A stretch of 64,000 bases of DNA, taken from contig CAYWGH010000006.1 in the NCBI GenBank assembly GCA_964457925.1, positions 1 to 64,000 of the forward strand, given 5' to 3'. Source of the DNA: Coneutiohabitans sp964457925 (GTDB lineage: Bacteria; Zhuqueibacterota; Zhuqueibacteria; Zhuqueibacterales; Zhuqueibacteraceae). The notes beneath the pieces are model-generated. The model had not been told where the DNA came from. It saw only the letters and a list, made by a program, of their open reading frames with translations, and did no database searches. A program made the translations under genes and the position numbers. Below, piece after piece: positions 18,236 to 25,942 of this stretch. Numbering within the stretch: the stretch's first letter is position 1; each line of letters starts with the position of its first letter.

Positions 18236-19531
18236 ATGCTGCGTTTAATTGTCACATTTGCCTTGCTTCTTGTGAACGCTCAATTGGCAATGGCGCAACG
18301 CCCGCCGGTTGTGATCAAAGCGGCGAGCCTGATTGACGGCCGCGGCGGCATTCCCCTTGAACCGGCGATGGTGCGGATTGAGGGCGAGAAGATTGCCGAA
18401 ATTGGAAAACAACTCGCCATTCCACCCAATGCTGAAGTCATTGATCTCGGCAACGCGACTTTGCTGCCGGGACTGATTGATTTGCACACGCATTTGACCG
18501 ACCGCTACGGCGCCAATTGGGAAGAAGCGTTGGTGAAAACCACGCCGGGACATAATGCGCTGTGGGGCGCGCATAACGCGCGCGTCACGCTGCTGGCGGG
18601 TTTCACGACGTGCCGCGATATGGGGCCAACCTGGCCTTATGTCGATGTTGACCTGCGCCAGGCGATTGAAGAGGGCGCGGTGCCCGGTCCCCGCCTGCTC
18701 GTTGCCGGCAATTATGTTTCCTCCACCGGCGGTGCGGGTGATGCGCGGCAGTTTTCAATTTATGTCGAGGTTCCGCTCGTCAAGAATCTCGCCGATGGCC
18801 CGGAAGAAATTACAAAAGCCGTGCGCACGAATTTCAAACATGGCGCGGATTTCATCAAAATCCTTGCGACTGGCGCCGTGCTCTCGAAAGGGATTCATCC
18901 GGGCGCGCAACAGTATTCGGACGAGGAAATTCAAGCCGCAGTGATCGAGGCCAACCGCTGGGGCCGGCAGGTGGCCGCGCATGCGCATGGCGTTGAGGGC
19001 ATCAAAGCCGCGATTCGTGCGGGCGTGCGCACTCTCGACCACGGTACATTTCTCGATGATGAAGCAGTCGCAATGCTCAAAACCACGCGCCAAACATTTT
19101 ATGTGCCGACACTCTACACCAGCGAGGTGATTCAGAGCGAAGGCCGGCGGCACGGCATTCCGGAATCCGAAATTGAGCGCGACCGGCAGCTCCGCGCGGC
19201 TGAAATCGCCGCGTTCAAGCGCGCCTTGGCAGCCGGCATTCCGATTGGATTGGGAACCGATTCCTCCGTGATCCCTCATGGCGATAACGCCAGGGAACTG
19301 GCGCTGCGTGTGAGCCTGGGCGAATCACCGATGTCTGCCATCGTTTCTGCGACCAGTCTCAATGCGGAAATCATCGGCTGGCAGGATCGCGTCGGCAGCC
19401 TCGAGAAAGGCAAATACGCGGATCTAATCGCGGTTCCTGGCGATCCTTTGCAAGATATTGCCCTCTTGCAGCAAGTTGGTTTTGTGATGAAAGGCGGCGT
19501 GGTTTATCGCGATGATTTGGTGCAACGTTAA
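18236..19531 (+). CDS. Exported metal-dependent amidohydrolase
   Basis: 431 residues with a signal peptide (MLRLIVTFALLLVNAQLAMAQ). The full amidohydrolase metal centre is present: HTH in GLIDLHTHL (H84, H86), the lysine that becomes carboxylated (K208 in DFIKILATG), metal His in AAHAHG (H249) and DHGTF (H269), and the catalytic Asp in GLGTDSSV (D342). The composite beta-sandwich is seen at both ends (AASLIDGRGGIPLEPAMVRIEGEKIAEIG and LEKGKYADLIAVPGDPL). It falls in the imidazolonepropionase/prolidase-like group that contains secreted Xaa-Pro and other dipeptidases, so a cyclic amide or dipeptide substrate is likely but unproven. It sits 13 bp after the ABC ATPase gene and before the permease, which suggests the transporter and hydrolase share a substrate (inference). 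Confidence 0.92.
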   Translation: MLRLIVTFALLLVNAQLAMAQRPPVVIKAASLIDGRGGIPLEPAMVRIEGEKIAEIGKQLAIPPNAEVIDLGNATLLPGLIDLHTHLTDRYGANWEEALVKTTPGHNALWGAHNARVTLLAGFTTCRDMGPTWPYVDVDLRQAIEEGAVPGPRLLVAGNYVSSTGGAGDARQFSIYVEVPLVKNLADGPEEITKAVRTNFKHGADFIKILATGAVLSKGIHPGAQQYSDEEIQAAVIEANRWGRQVAAHAHGVEGIKAAIRAGVRTLDHGTFLDDEAVAMLKTTRQTFYVPTLYTSEVIQSEGRRHGIPESEIERDRQLRAAEIAAFKRALAAGIPIGLGTDSSVIPHGDNARELALRVSLGESPMSAIVSATSLNAEIIGWQDRVGSLEKGKYADLIAVPGDPLQDIALLQQVGFVMKGGVVYRDDLVQR

Positions 19532-19729
19532 GGCACGGCTACGCCGATTGGCATGAGTATCTTGTCCCGTCATCCAGCAAGGATCTTGTGAAGTTCCAAG
19601 CATAACGCGAATTGGAACCAATAAAAAAATCAACGGATGCAAGCGGCCAACAGATTTCGTTATAGGATTTCTCACCGGTTGACAGATTCTATCCGTTGGA
19701 GAAAATTTTTAACGACGGATGAACACAGA

Positions 19730-19793
19730 TTTGCGCGGATTTTTCTATTGTAAAATCGTTTTCTCACAAAAGAATCGTCGAAATCCGCGCAAA
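19730..19793. repeat. 13-bp inverted repeat B (TTTGCGCGGATTT)
   Basis: TTTGCGCGGATTT (19730-19742) and its exact reverse complement AAATCCGCGCAAA (19781-19793). The flank GACGGATGAACACAGAT resembles widespread short repeats containing 'ATGAACACAGATTTGCGCGG'. It lies directly beside repeat A copy 3, in the gap between the amidohydrolase and permease genes. Confidence 0.65.
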
Positions 19794-19803
19794 TGCGCGG
19801 ATA

Positions 19804-19974
19804 AAAATCTACACCAGATTTCAGGCAAACTGAAATCCGGAGCCCAGCGGGCAGCGATTCGAAAATAGTTTTTCCAACGGGTAGAAAAACCCAACGGATG
19901 TGAAAGACTGGAACCGTTGGGTCCTTCAATCCCCTGGAGAAAAAATTTAGACCTTTATTCTGTGTTTGAAAAGC
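19804..19974 (-). repeat. Interspersed repeat family A, copy 3 (inverted)
   Basis: Read on the minus strand it follows copy 1 block for block: a TCTCC box, GGATTGAAGGACCCAACGG, TTTCACATCCGTTGGGTTTTT, GAATCGCTGCCCGCTGGGC, GGATTTCAG and CTGAAATCTGGTGTAG. It occupies most of the 469-bp gap 19532-20000, in which I see no gene. Confidence 0.78.
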
Positions 19975-20000
19975 TAGTCGTATAAACCCCTCTGGAACTC

Positions 20001-22625
20001 TTGCTCAAACTCCTCCGACTCTTCAATCTTCGTCATTTGCGGCGGCGGCCGCTGGAGGCGCTGCTCTCGCTGCTGGGCATTGCCATTGGCGTGGCGGTGA
20101 TGGCCGGCATTGACCTGGCCAATGAAAATGCGCTGCAAAGCTTTCGCAACACCGTTGACGCCGTCTCCGGGCGCGCCACGCATCAAATTTTCGGCAGCGC
20201 GGCCGGCATTCCCGACTCGCTGGCCGCGCGGATTTTGCGACAGCCGCGCTTGCAAGCGACGCCGCTGATCGAATATGTTGCCGCATGCCGCGAAGCCCAA
20301 AATGATGCGCTGCACATTCTTGGCGTCGATCCTTTCACCGACGCGGCGTTCCGCGATTACTCTGCTGCTTCGACAGGCTCAGCAACCGTTGCGACAAGCG
20401 CAACGGCCATTGAGCCTGTCGAAATGGCCGGGGAGACAAATGCGGCCTCTTTCTCCGATTCCACTGCGGGCTTTTTTGCCGCAACTGATTTTCCACTTCT
20501 CACCAAACCGGCAACAGCCTTGATCAGCGCGCCGTTTGCGCGCGAATATGCTCTGGCAATTCCCGACACCTTGCATTTGCTCATCGGCAGCGAGTGGCGC
20601 CAAATCATCGTCATCGGCGCCCTCTCGCAGGAACTGCTCGCGCGGCTGGGCTTCGATAATTTGTTGTTGATGGATATCAGCACTGCGCAGGAGTTGCTCG
20701 GCCGCGTCGGCTATGTCGATCGTCTCGATCTCATTGCCGAGGAAAGCCGCATTGCCGAGCTGCGCCGCAAATTGCCGGACCATCTCCGCCTCGCCCCGCC
20801 TTCGGGCCGCACGCAGCGCGTCAGCGAGATGATGCGTTCTTATCGTCTCAATCTCACCGCGCTGTCGTTTCTCGCGGTGTTTGTCGGCATGTTCCTCATC
20901 TACAACACCATGGAATTTGCCGTGCTGCATCGCCGCAAGCAGATCGGCATTCTGCGCTGTTTGGGCGTGACGCCGCGGCAGGTTATTCTCAATGCCTTGT
21001 TCGAAGCGCTTTTACTCGGCATTATCGGCGCGCTGCTCGGTTTGGCATTGGGCATTTTGTTGGCCAACTATGCCACGCAAGCGGTAAGCGCGACCATTTC
21101 CGAGCTTTATGTTTTCATCAAAGTGGAAGGCGTTGCGCTGCGGCTGCCGGTGTTGCTCAAAGCTTTTGTTTTGGGAATTCTGGCAACACTCGCCGCCAGC
21201 GCAATTCCGGCGCTCGAAGCTGCCGGCATTCCGGCAGCAGTGGCGGTGCGCCGATCCTCGCTCGAAATGCGCGCCAGCAAATTCGCGCCCTGGTTGGCGG
21301 TGATCGGATTCATTTGCCTCGCGCTCGCCTTGCTGGTCTACTCGAACTCCACCAGTTTTCTCGGCGGTTTGATTGTCGCCTTGTTCGTGGGATTGGCGGC
21401 GATCTTCTTCACGCCCATCCTCACCATCGGCTTGACGGCCATAACCGCGCCCGTGGCGCAAAAGCATGCCGGCCAGGCCGGGTTGCTCGCCACGCGCAGC
21501 ATTCGCGCGGCCTTGAGCCGCACCTCGGTTGCGATTGCCGCACTCATGCTGGCGCTCGCCATGGTGTTGAGCATGCGTTTGATGATTTCCAGCTTTCGCA
21601 TCACGATCAACGCGTGGGTGAGCCAGGCCCTGCAAGGGGATGTTTATCTCTCCCCGCTCGGCTTTGATACCGCGAAATGGAGCGCTGTCATGACGCCGGC
21701 GTTTCTCGCCTTTCTTGAACAACAACCGAATGTGGCGGCTATCAGCCGCTATGGCGCAACCGAAACGAGCTATCGTGGCAAGCCGATTTATTTGGTGGAA
21801 GTGAGTCCCGAAGTGTTGGTTGATCGCAGCAATTTCGCATTTACGCAAGGAAATGGCAAAGAGCATTGGCCGAAGTTGAGTGCGGGCGAAGTCATCATTT
21901 CCGAAAATTTTGCCTTGCGTTTCGACAAGGGCGTGGGCGATACGCTGTTGCTTTCAGGACTCGCCGGACCGCAGAGCTTCAAAATCGCCGCGATTATCCT
22001 CGACTATTCGCTCGATCAGGGCCAGGTGATGATGTCGCACGAAACCTATGCCAGCTATTTCGGGCCGCCGCGCGTTACCAACATGGCGCTGTATCTCACT
22101 CCCGGCGTCGAGGCCAATGATTATGTTGTAGCCTTGCGGCGCGCGGTGGCGGGCAAATTCGAGGTTGAAGTCAAATCGCATCGCGAGCTGCGCGCGGAAG
22201 TGTTGCGCATTTTCGATCAGAGTTTTGCGGTTACGCAGGTGATGCAAGTGCTGGCCGGCATCGTCGCAGTGATCGGCATCATCAGCGCGGTGATGTCGCT
22301 GCTGGTGGAGCGCACGCGCGAGCTGGGCATTTTGCGCGCCGTGGGCATGACGCTCGCGCAAATGCGGCGCATGATCTTTTTGGAATCCGGGTTGATGGGC
22401 GTGTTCGCCGGCTTGATCGCCGTGCCCGCCGGTACCATCCTCGCGCTGGTGTTGATTTACGTCATCAATCTGCGCACCTTCGGCTGGGCGATTCCATTCA
22501 CGCTTGAAGCCGGGGCTTATGTGCAGACATTTTTGATCGCAGTTCTCGCAGCGCTGGTCGCCGCGATTTATCCCATGCGCCGCTTGAAGCAAATTCCAAT
22601 TGCGAATGCAATCCGGGAGGAATGA
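20001..22625 (+). CDS. FtsX-family ABC transporter permease
   Basis: 874 residues from a TTG start. An N-terminal helix (ALLSLLGIAIGVAVMAGI) is followed by an extracytoplasmic domain and then an FtsX-type helix set near residues 285-410 (SFLAVFVGMFLIYNTMEFAVLHRRKQIGILRCLGVT). A middle pair of helices, a second extracytoplasmic domain and a second FtsX unit (VLAGIVAVIGIISAVMSLLVERTRELGILRAVGMT) complete the protein. The repeated 'RELGILRAVGMT' motif contacts the ATPase. This is the full-length duplicated type, so one permease plus the ATPase at 17500 could make the transporter. Oddity: residues ~123-141 are encoded by a nested palindrome (20369-20423) that looks like an inserted dispersed repeat. 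Substrate unknown. Confidence 0.9.
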   Translation: MLKLLRLFNLRHLRRRPLEALLSLLGIAIGVAVMAGIDLANENALQSFRNTVDAVSGRATHQIFGSAAGIPDSLAARILRQPRLQATPLIEYVAACREAQNDALHILGVDPFTDAAFRDYSAASTGSATVATSATAIEPVEMAGETNAASFSDSTAGFFAATDFPLLTKPATALISAPFAREYALAIPDTLHLLIGSEWRQIIVIGALSQELLARLGFDNLLLMDISTAQELLGRVGYVDRLDLIAEESRIAELRRKLPDHLRLAPPSGRTQRVSEMMRSYRLNLTALSFLAVFVGMFLIYNTMEFAVLHRRKQIGILRCLGVTPRQVILNALFEALLLGIIGALLGLALGILLANYATQAVSATISELYVFIKVEGVALRLPVLLKAFVLGILATLAASAIPALEAAGIPAAVAVRRSSLEMRASKFAPWLAVIGFICLALALLVYSNSTSFLGGLIVALFVGLAAIFFTPILTIGLTAITAPVAQKHAGQAGLLATRSIRAALSRTSVAIAALMLALAMVLSMRLMISSFRITINAWVSQALQGDVYLSPLGFDTAKWSAVMTPAFLAFLEQQPNVAAISRYGATETSYRGKPIYLVEVSPEVLVDRSNFAFTQGNGKEHWPKLSAGEVIISENFALRFDKGVGDTLLLSGLAGPQSFKIAAIILDYSLDQGQVMMSHETYASYFGPPRVTNMALYLTPGVEANDYVVALRRAVAGKFEVEVKSHRELRAEVLRIFDQSFAVTQVMQVLAGIVAVIGIISAVMSLLVERTRELGILRAVGMTLAQMRRMIFLESGLMGVFAGLIAVPAGTILALVLIYVINLRTFGWAIPFTLEAGAYVQTFLIAVLAALVAAIYPMRRLKQIPIANAIREE
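20369..20423. repeat. Nested palindrome inside the permease gene
   Basis: Outer arms TTCGACAGGCTCA (20369-20381) and TGAGCCTGTCGAA (20411-20423) are exact reverse complements, 13 bp. Inner arms CCGTTGCG (20386-20393) and CGCAACGG (20399-20406) are also exact. The frame stays open and encodes a low-complexity Ala/Ser/Thr stretch. The GACAGGCTCA / TGAGCCTGTC core is a familiar dispersed palindrome in environmental bacterial genomes. Confidence 0.8.
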
Positions 22626-22666
22626 ACTATGCCGTTTATCAAAAAAAGATAACACAAAAATTTCGT

Positions 22667-22790
22667 TTGCATTTTACCCCCCCGTTATTATAACGTTGCC
22701 AGCGCAAAAAAGCAGGTGTTGGCACAAACAAGCTGAATAACCGGGGCAGTACATGTTTTACCAGCGACAACACCCGATTGTCGCCGCCAC
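22667..22790 (+). repeat. Structured leader repeat, copy 1
   Basis: About 124 bp that recurs almost unchanged at 25692-25818. It begins TTGCATTTTA followed by a run of 7 Cs, then GTTATTAT. It includes the block TGTTGGCACAAACAAGCTGA and a conserved GCGACA-9 nt-TGTCGC hairpin (22764-22784), ending CGCCGCCAC. It lies 41 bp after the permease stop and about 150 bp before the lipoprotein start, on the strand of both. Most of the 22626-22937 gap is this repeat plus a terminator. Confidence 0.8.
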
Positions 22791-22827
22791 CTCGCTCTCG
22801 TCGAAAAAGTATACTTTAAATTTCAAG

Positions 22828-22870
22828 GCCTCATTACGCTCTGAGTGAGTGTGACGGGGCTTTTTATTTT
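22828..22870 (+). terminator. Intrinsic terminator upstream of the lipoprotein gene
   Basis: A 14-bp stem (22828-22841 with 22847-22860; one A-C mismatch, three G-U pairs), a 5-nt loop and TTTTTATTTT. It ends 68 nt before the start codon at 22938. It could end transcription of the permease operon or act as an attenuator for the next gene. Confidence 0.78.
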
Positions 22871-22937
22871 AGAAATTAATTCTTTTATGTACACGCGACT
22901 CCGTGACAAAACCCCTGTGTTGAAGGAGATGAATTTC

Positions 22938-23648
22938 ATGAAAGCCAATTTTTCTCTTCTCAGAATGATTCTACTGTGCGTTTTGCTGGCGTCTTGTGAT
23001 CACGGTATGAACTCTGTTCCAGAGCCGATGCCGGAACCGGAATTGGTGTGCGAGCAAGCTCAGGAAGAACTTATGCCTTTGGAAGTGGGAAATTACTGGG
23101 TCTATCAAATTTGGCCATTCATCACGCCAGATACGGTGATTGCTGAGATTACGCGCAAGGTTCCGGTGACCATTGCGGGAATCACCTACGAAGCCTCGGC
23201 GCTTTCGCCGCTTTATCCCGTCAACGGCGTTCGCCCGCCGTTGGAATGGCTCTATTGGAACGGCCCGTGCGGCCTGTATTGGTTGGGAGGGATCGCGGAG
23301 AACGACACGTTATTGTACAAAACTTTGCTGTACAAATATCCTGCGGAGGTGGGCGAGTCGTGGAAGACCGTGCGAATCAGCTATGTGTATGATCTGGGTT
23401 TTTATTTTTTGGACACGCTTACCGTCAGCCTGGTCAGCAAAAACGAAACTATTTCGACGCCCGCCGGCGATTTCAATGCCTATGTTTATTCATATCGAAA
23501 ACACCCTTCTGATGACATAGCCGGGGAGTTGAATTATTACCACTATTTTATTCCTGAGCTAGGGCGTGTCGCTTACATCACCAGATGGGCAGATGAAGAA
23601 GCAAGGATACTTGATCGCATGTATCTTATTCGTCATGACAAGAGATAA
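22938..23648 (+). CDS. Lipoprotein of unknown function
   Basis: 236 residues from the ATG at 22938, with AAGGAG 9 nt upstream. A more upstream ATG (22845) would place 31 residues before the signal peptide. The signal ends in a lipobox LLASC with Cys20, followed by Asp, so it should be a lipidated protein. The mature part starts with an acidic, proline-rich linker and then 'PLEVGNYWVYQ', 'PVTIAGITYEA', 'YKYPAEVGESWKTV', 'ISTPAGDFNAYVYSY' and 'YYHYFIPELGRVAYI'. This pattern recurs in exported FCB-group proteins that measure about 230 residues and are mainly beta. No catalytic motif is visible. It opens the secretome cluster. Confidence 0.75.
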   Translation: MKANFSLLRMILLCVLLASCDHGMNSVPEPMPEPELVCEQAQEELMPLEVGNYWVYQIWPFITPDTVIAEITRKVPVTIAGITYEASALSPLYPVNGVRPPLEWLYWNGPCGLYWLGGIAENDTLLYKTLLYKYPAEVGESWKTVRISYVYDLGFYFLDTLTVSLVSKNETISTPAGDFNAYVYSYRKHPSDDIAGELNYYHYFIPELGRVAYITRWADEEARILDRMYLIRHDKR

Positions 23649-23670
23649 AATGTACGATGCACCCATTGCA

Positions 23671-23790
23671 CAAAGGAGGTGATGTTTATGACCTGAAGAA
23701 AAAAACAGCCCCCGAAGCAATCGCCGTAAAATAATCTCTGGCCGGAGAAACATTTTAGAGGGACAATTGTCCTCAGGGGCTTTCTATTTC
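23671..23790 (+). promoter_or_regulatory. Possible attenuator: perfect Shine-Dalgarno, two-codon ORF, hairpin
   Basis: AAAGGAGGTGAT (23673-23684) is an exact match to the 3' tail of 16S rRNA, and 3 nt later comes ATG ACC TGA, a two-codon frame. Then follow AGCCCC (23707-23712) pairing with GGGGCT (23776-23781) before TTCTATTTCC, and the palindrome GGACAATTGTCC (23761-23772). It sits 53-170 nt before the metzincin start. Arrangement seen; regulation inferred. Confidence 0.35.
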
Positions 23791-23842
23791 CAAGCTAAGG
23801 CAAAACGCGGTAAATCACAACCTCAAAATTCGGAGAACAGCC

Positions 23843-25480
23843 ATGAACACCTCTCGTCTCCTGTCCAGCCTGTGCCTTTGCGGGCTGCTGTTGTGCGCGG
23901 CTTCGAACTTGTCCGCCCAACAAAATGATTTCTTTTCTTATCTCGATGAACGCGACGTGACGCTTTCACAAGAAGGCCGGCAGCGGCTCGATTCGCTCAA
24001 AGCCCGGGCAACCTCAATCTCCGTCCGGCTGATCCAATTTCAGAATCTCGCCGGCCTGAACTCGCAACTGTCGCTTCGAATTCCACTGCCAAACGCCGCC
24101 ACGCTTACTGCAATGCGGACGAGAATCCGGCAGCCTGAGGCTTCCAAGCCTTTTTGGAGCGGTGTGTTGCAGGACGGTAAGAACCCCGCTTTTTTCTCTG
24201 TGGTCGAGGGTGGTGTCACCGGCATGATTCATTTGGATCAAGCCATATTTGCCGTTGAGCCGCTTGAAGCGGGCTACCATGTTCTCATCGAATTGGATCA
24301 GTCAAAGTTTGGTCCGGACGATCCGCCGGAAGCAAACCTCCAAAATCAACCTCACCAGAACAAAGATGCGAATCTGACCAAACCCAATCGTGAAGAATCG
24401 AGCATGAGCACCGCAAACATCGATCTGCTCGTGGCCTATACGCCGGCTGTGGCAAGCGCCAGCGGGAACATTGCAAGCTTGATCGCAGCTTGTGAACAGT
24501 CTGCCAACGAAACCCTGGAAAACAGCGATGTCGATGCTCGGGTAAGCGTCGTGCATTCGGTTCAAGTGAGCTACACGGAATCCGGCAGTACAAACACGGA
24601 TGTAACGAGATTGCAAGGGACAAGTGATGGTTACATGGATAATGTTCATGCTCTTCGCGACTTTTATGGCGCAGATATTGTTGTTCTTCTTATCGCCAAC
24701 GCCGATTATCTCGGGCAAGCGTATCGCATCCAGGCCAATGCAAGCGAGGCCTTCTGTGTGGTCGTGGATGATGCTGCCGTTGGCAACTATACCTTTGCCC
24801 ACGAAATTGGCCATTTGATTGGTGGCCGTCACGATAATGACGGCGCCGGCACTTATGAACATGGCTACCGTTATGCTCCCGCCTATTGGCGAACGGTCAT
24901 GGCAATTCCTCTGCAAACACCTGAGCCGGTGCTGAGAATTCCCTACTGGTCCAACCCCGACCAGACCTATGGCGGTGTGGCAATGGGTACGACCAGTACG
25001 AATGACAACGCCAGAAAGTGGGACGAGCGCGCCTCAACCGTTGCCGGGTTTAAATCGCCTTTCACTGTTACAATAACCGGCCCGAGTATGCTGGAATGGA
25101 AAGACCCGGGCACCTGGACAGCCAATCCTTCCGTCGGAGGTTTCTCTTATTCGTATGAATGGCGTTTTCGGGAAGCGGGTGATCCCAACTGGTCTGCAGT
25201 GGCCGGAACTTCGCAGCAATATACCCGGCAAATGTTGGCAGTCGACATGGAGTTGCAAGTCAAGGCCAGTGCACAAGGCCTCGATGCCTATGACACGCAC
25301 TATGTTGATGAGTGTACCAACAAGGCCTCCGCGCCTATTGTGGAAGAAAGTTCCTCGTTGCCGGAAGTTTTCTCCTTGTCGCAAAATTATCCCAATCCCT
25401 TCCATCGTTCGGCGCAAAGCTCACGACAAAGCCTTGAAACCAGCATTCGCTTTGGCCTGCCGGAAGAGGTTGAAGTATAG
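23843..25480 (+). CDS. Exported metzincin metallopeptidase, cut short by an amber codon
   Basis: 545 residues are encoded before TAG. A signal peptide ends at LSAQ (about 25). Residues 30-190 look like a propeptide. The catalytic domain spans ~190-395 with the metzincin motif HEIGHLIGGRH (320-330; His320, His324 and His330 bind zinc, Glu321 is the base) and a Met-turn candidate YWRTVMAI. Residues ~410-515 form an Ig-like module, followed by QNYPNPFHRS, the start of a type IX sorting domain. At codon 546 TAG replaces the CAG found at the same place in the neighbouring S8 protease. Past it the same frame stays open for 63 more codons to TAG at 25669 and encodes the rest of the sorting domain. 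As written, the protease would be made without its export tail. Stop suppression, a real mutation or a base-call error are all possible. Confidence 0.88.
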   Translation: MNTSRLLSSLCLCGLLLCAASNLSAQQNDFFSYLDERDVTLSQEGRQRLDSLKARATSISVRLIQFQNLAGLNSQLSLRIPLPNAATLTAMRTRIRQPEASKPFWSGVLQDGKNPAFFSVVEGGVTGMIHLDQAIFAVEPLEAGYHVLIELDQSKFGPDDPPEANLQNQPHQNKDANLTKPNREESSMSTANIDLLVAYTPAVASASGNIASLIAACEQSANETLENSDVDARVSVVHSVQVSYTESGSTNTDVTRLQGTSDGYMDNVHALRDFYGADIVVLLIANADYLGQAYRIQANASEAFCVVVDDAAVGNYTFAHEIGHLIGGRHDNDGAGTYEHGYRYAPAYWRTVMAIPLQTPEPVLRIPYWSNPDQTYGGVAMGTTSTNDNARKWDERASTVAGFKSPFTVTITGPSMLEWKDPGTWTANPSVGGFSYSYEWRFREAGDPNWSAVAGTSQQYTRQMLAVDMELQVKASAQGLDAYDTHYVDECTNKASAPIVEESSSLPEVFSLSQNYPNPFHRSAQSSRQSLETSIRFGLPEEVEV

Positions 25481-25669
25481 TTAGTTATTTTCGATCTCGT
25501 GGGCCGGGTAGTGCGGCGCTTGGTTAACCAGCCCATGGCCGCGGGTTATCATGAGATGATCTGGGATGGCAAAGATCAAGCAGGCCACCTCGCGCCCGCA
25601 GGCGTTTATTTTTATCATCTCATTGCCGGCGATTTTCGCGAGTGGAAGAAGCTGGCAATGGTGAGATAG
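25481..25669 (+). pseudogene. Severed C-terminal sorting domain of the metzincin
   Basis: In frame with the gene before it, directly after the TAG at 25478-25480. It reads LVIFDLVGRVVRRLV, GYHEMIWDGKD, GHLAPAGVYFYHL and FREWKKLAMVR, nearly identical to the end of the S8 protease at 29267. There is no start codon or ribosome site of its own, so it is only made if the amber codon is read through or is an error. Confidence 0.85.
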
Positions 25670-25691
25670 TTTGGCCGGGCGCAAAAAATGC

Positions 25692-25818
25692 TTGCATTTT
25701 ACCCCCCCCCCGTTATTATCATGTTGACACGCACAAAAAGCATGTGTTGGCACAAACAAGCTGAATAACCGGGGCAGTACATGTTTTACCAGCGACACCA
25801 CCCGATTGTCGCCGCCAC
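25692..25818 (+). repeat. Structured leader repeat, copy 2
   Basis: Second copy of the 22667-22790 element, with 10 Cs instead of 7 in the C-run and an identical core (GTGTTGGCACAAACAAGCTG, then CGGGGCAGTACATG). The GCGACA / TGTCGC hairpin is kept. It begins 22 bp after the end of the metzincin frame and precedes the next lipoprotein gene. Confidence 0.82.
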
Positions 25819-25851
25819 GCAACAAAAAAAATTTTCATAAAAATTTCAAGG

Positions 25852-25893
25852 CCCTTTTACACCCTGCACGTGTGTAAGAGGGTTTTTTGTTTT
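25852..25893 (+). terminator. Intrinsic terminator upstream of the PD40 lipoprotein gene
   Basis: Stem CCCTTTTACAC (25852-25862) with GTGTAAGAGGG (25872-25882), 11 bp with one G-U pair, 9-nt loop, then TTTTTTGTTTT. It ends 50 nt before the start codon at 25943. Same position relative to the leader repeat as the terminator at 22828. Confidence 0.82.
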
Positions 25894-25942
25894 CTATTGA
25901 CCACGAATAAACGAGCCGGTGAACAAAAGAAGGGATTTGACC

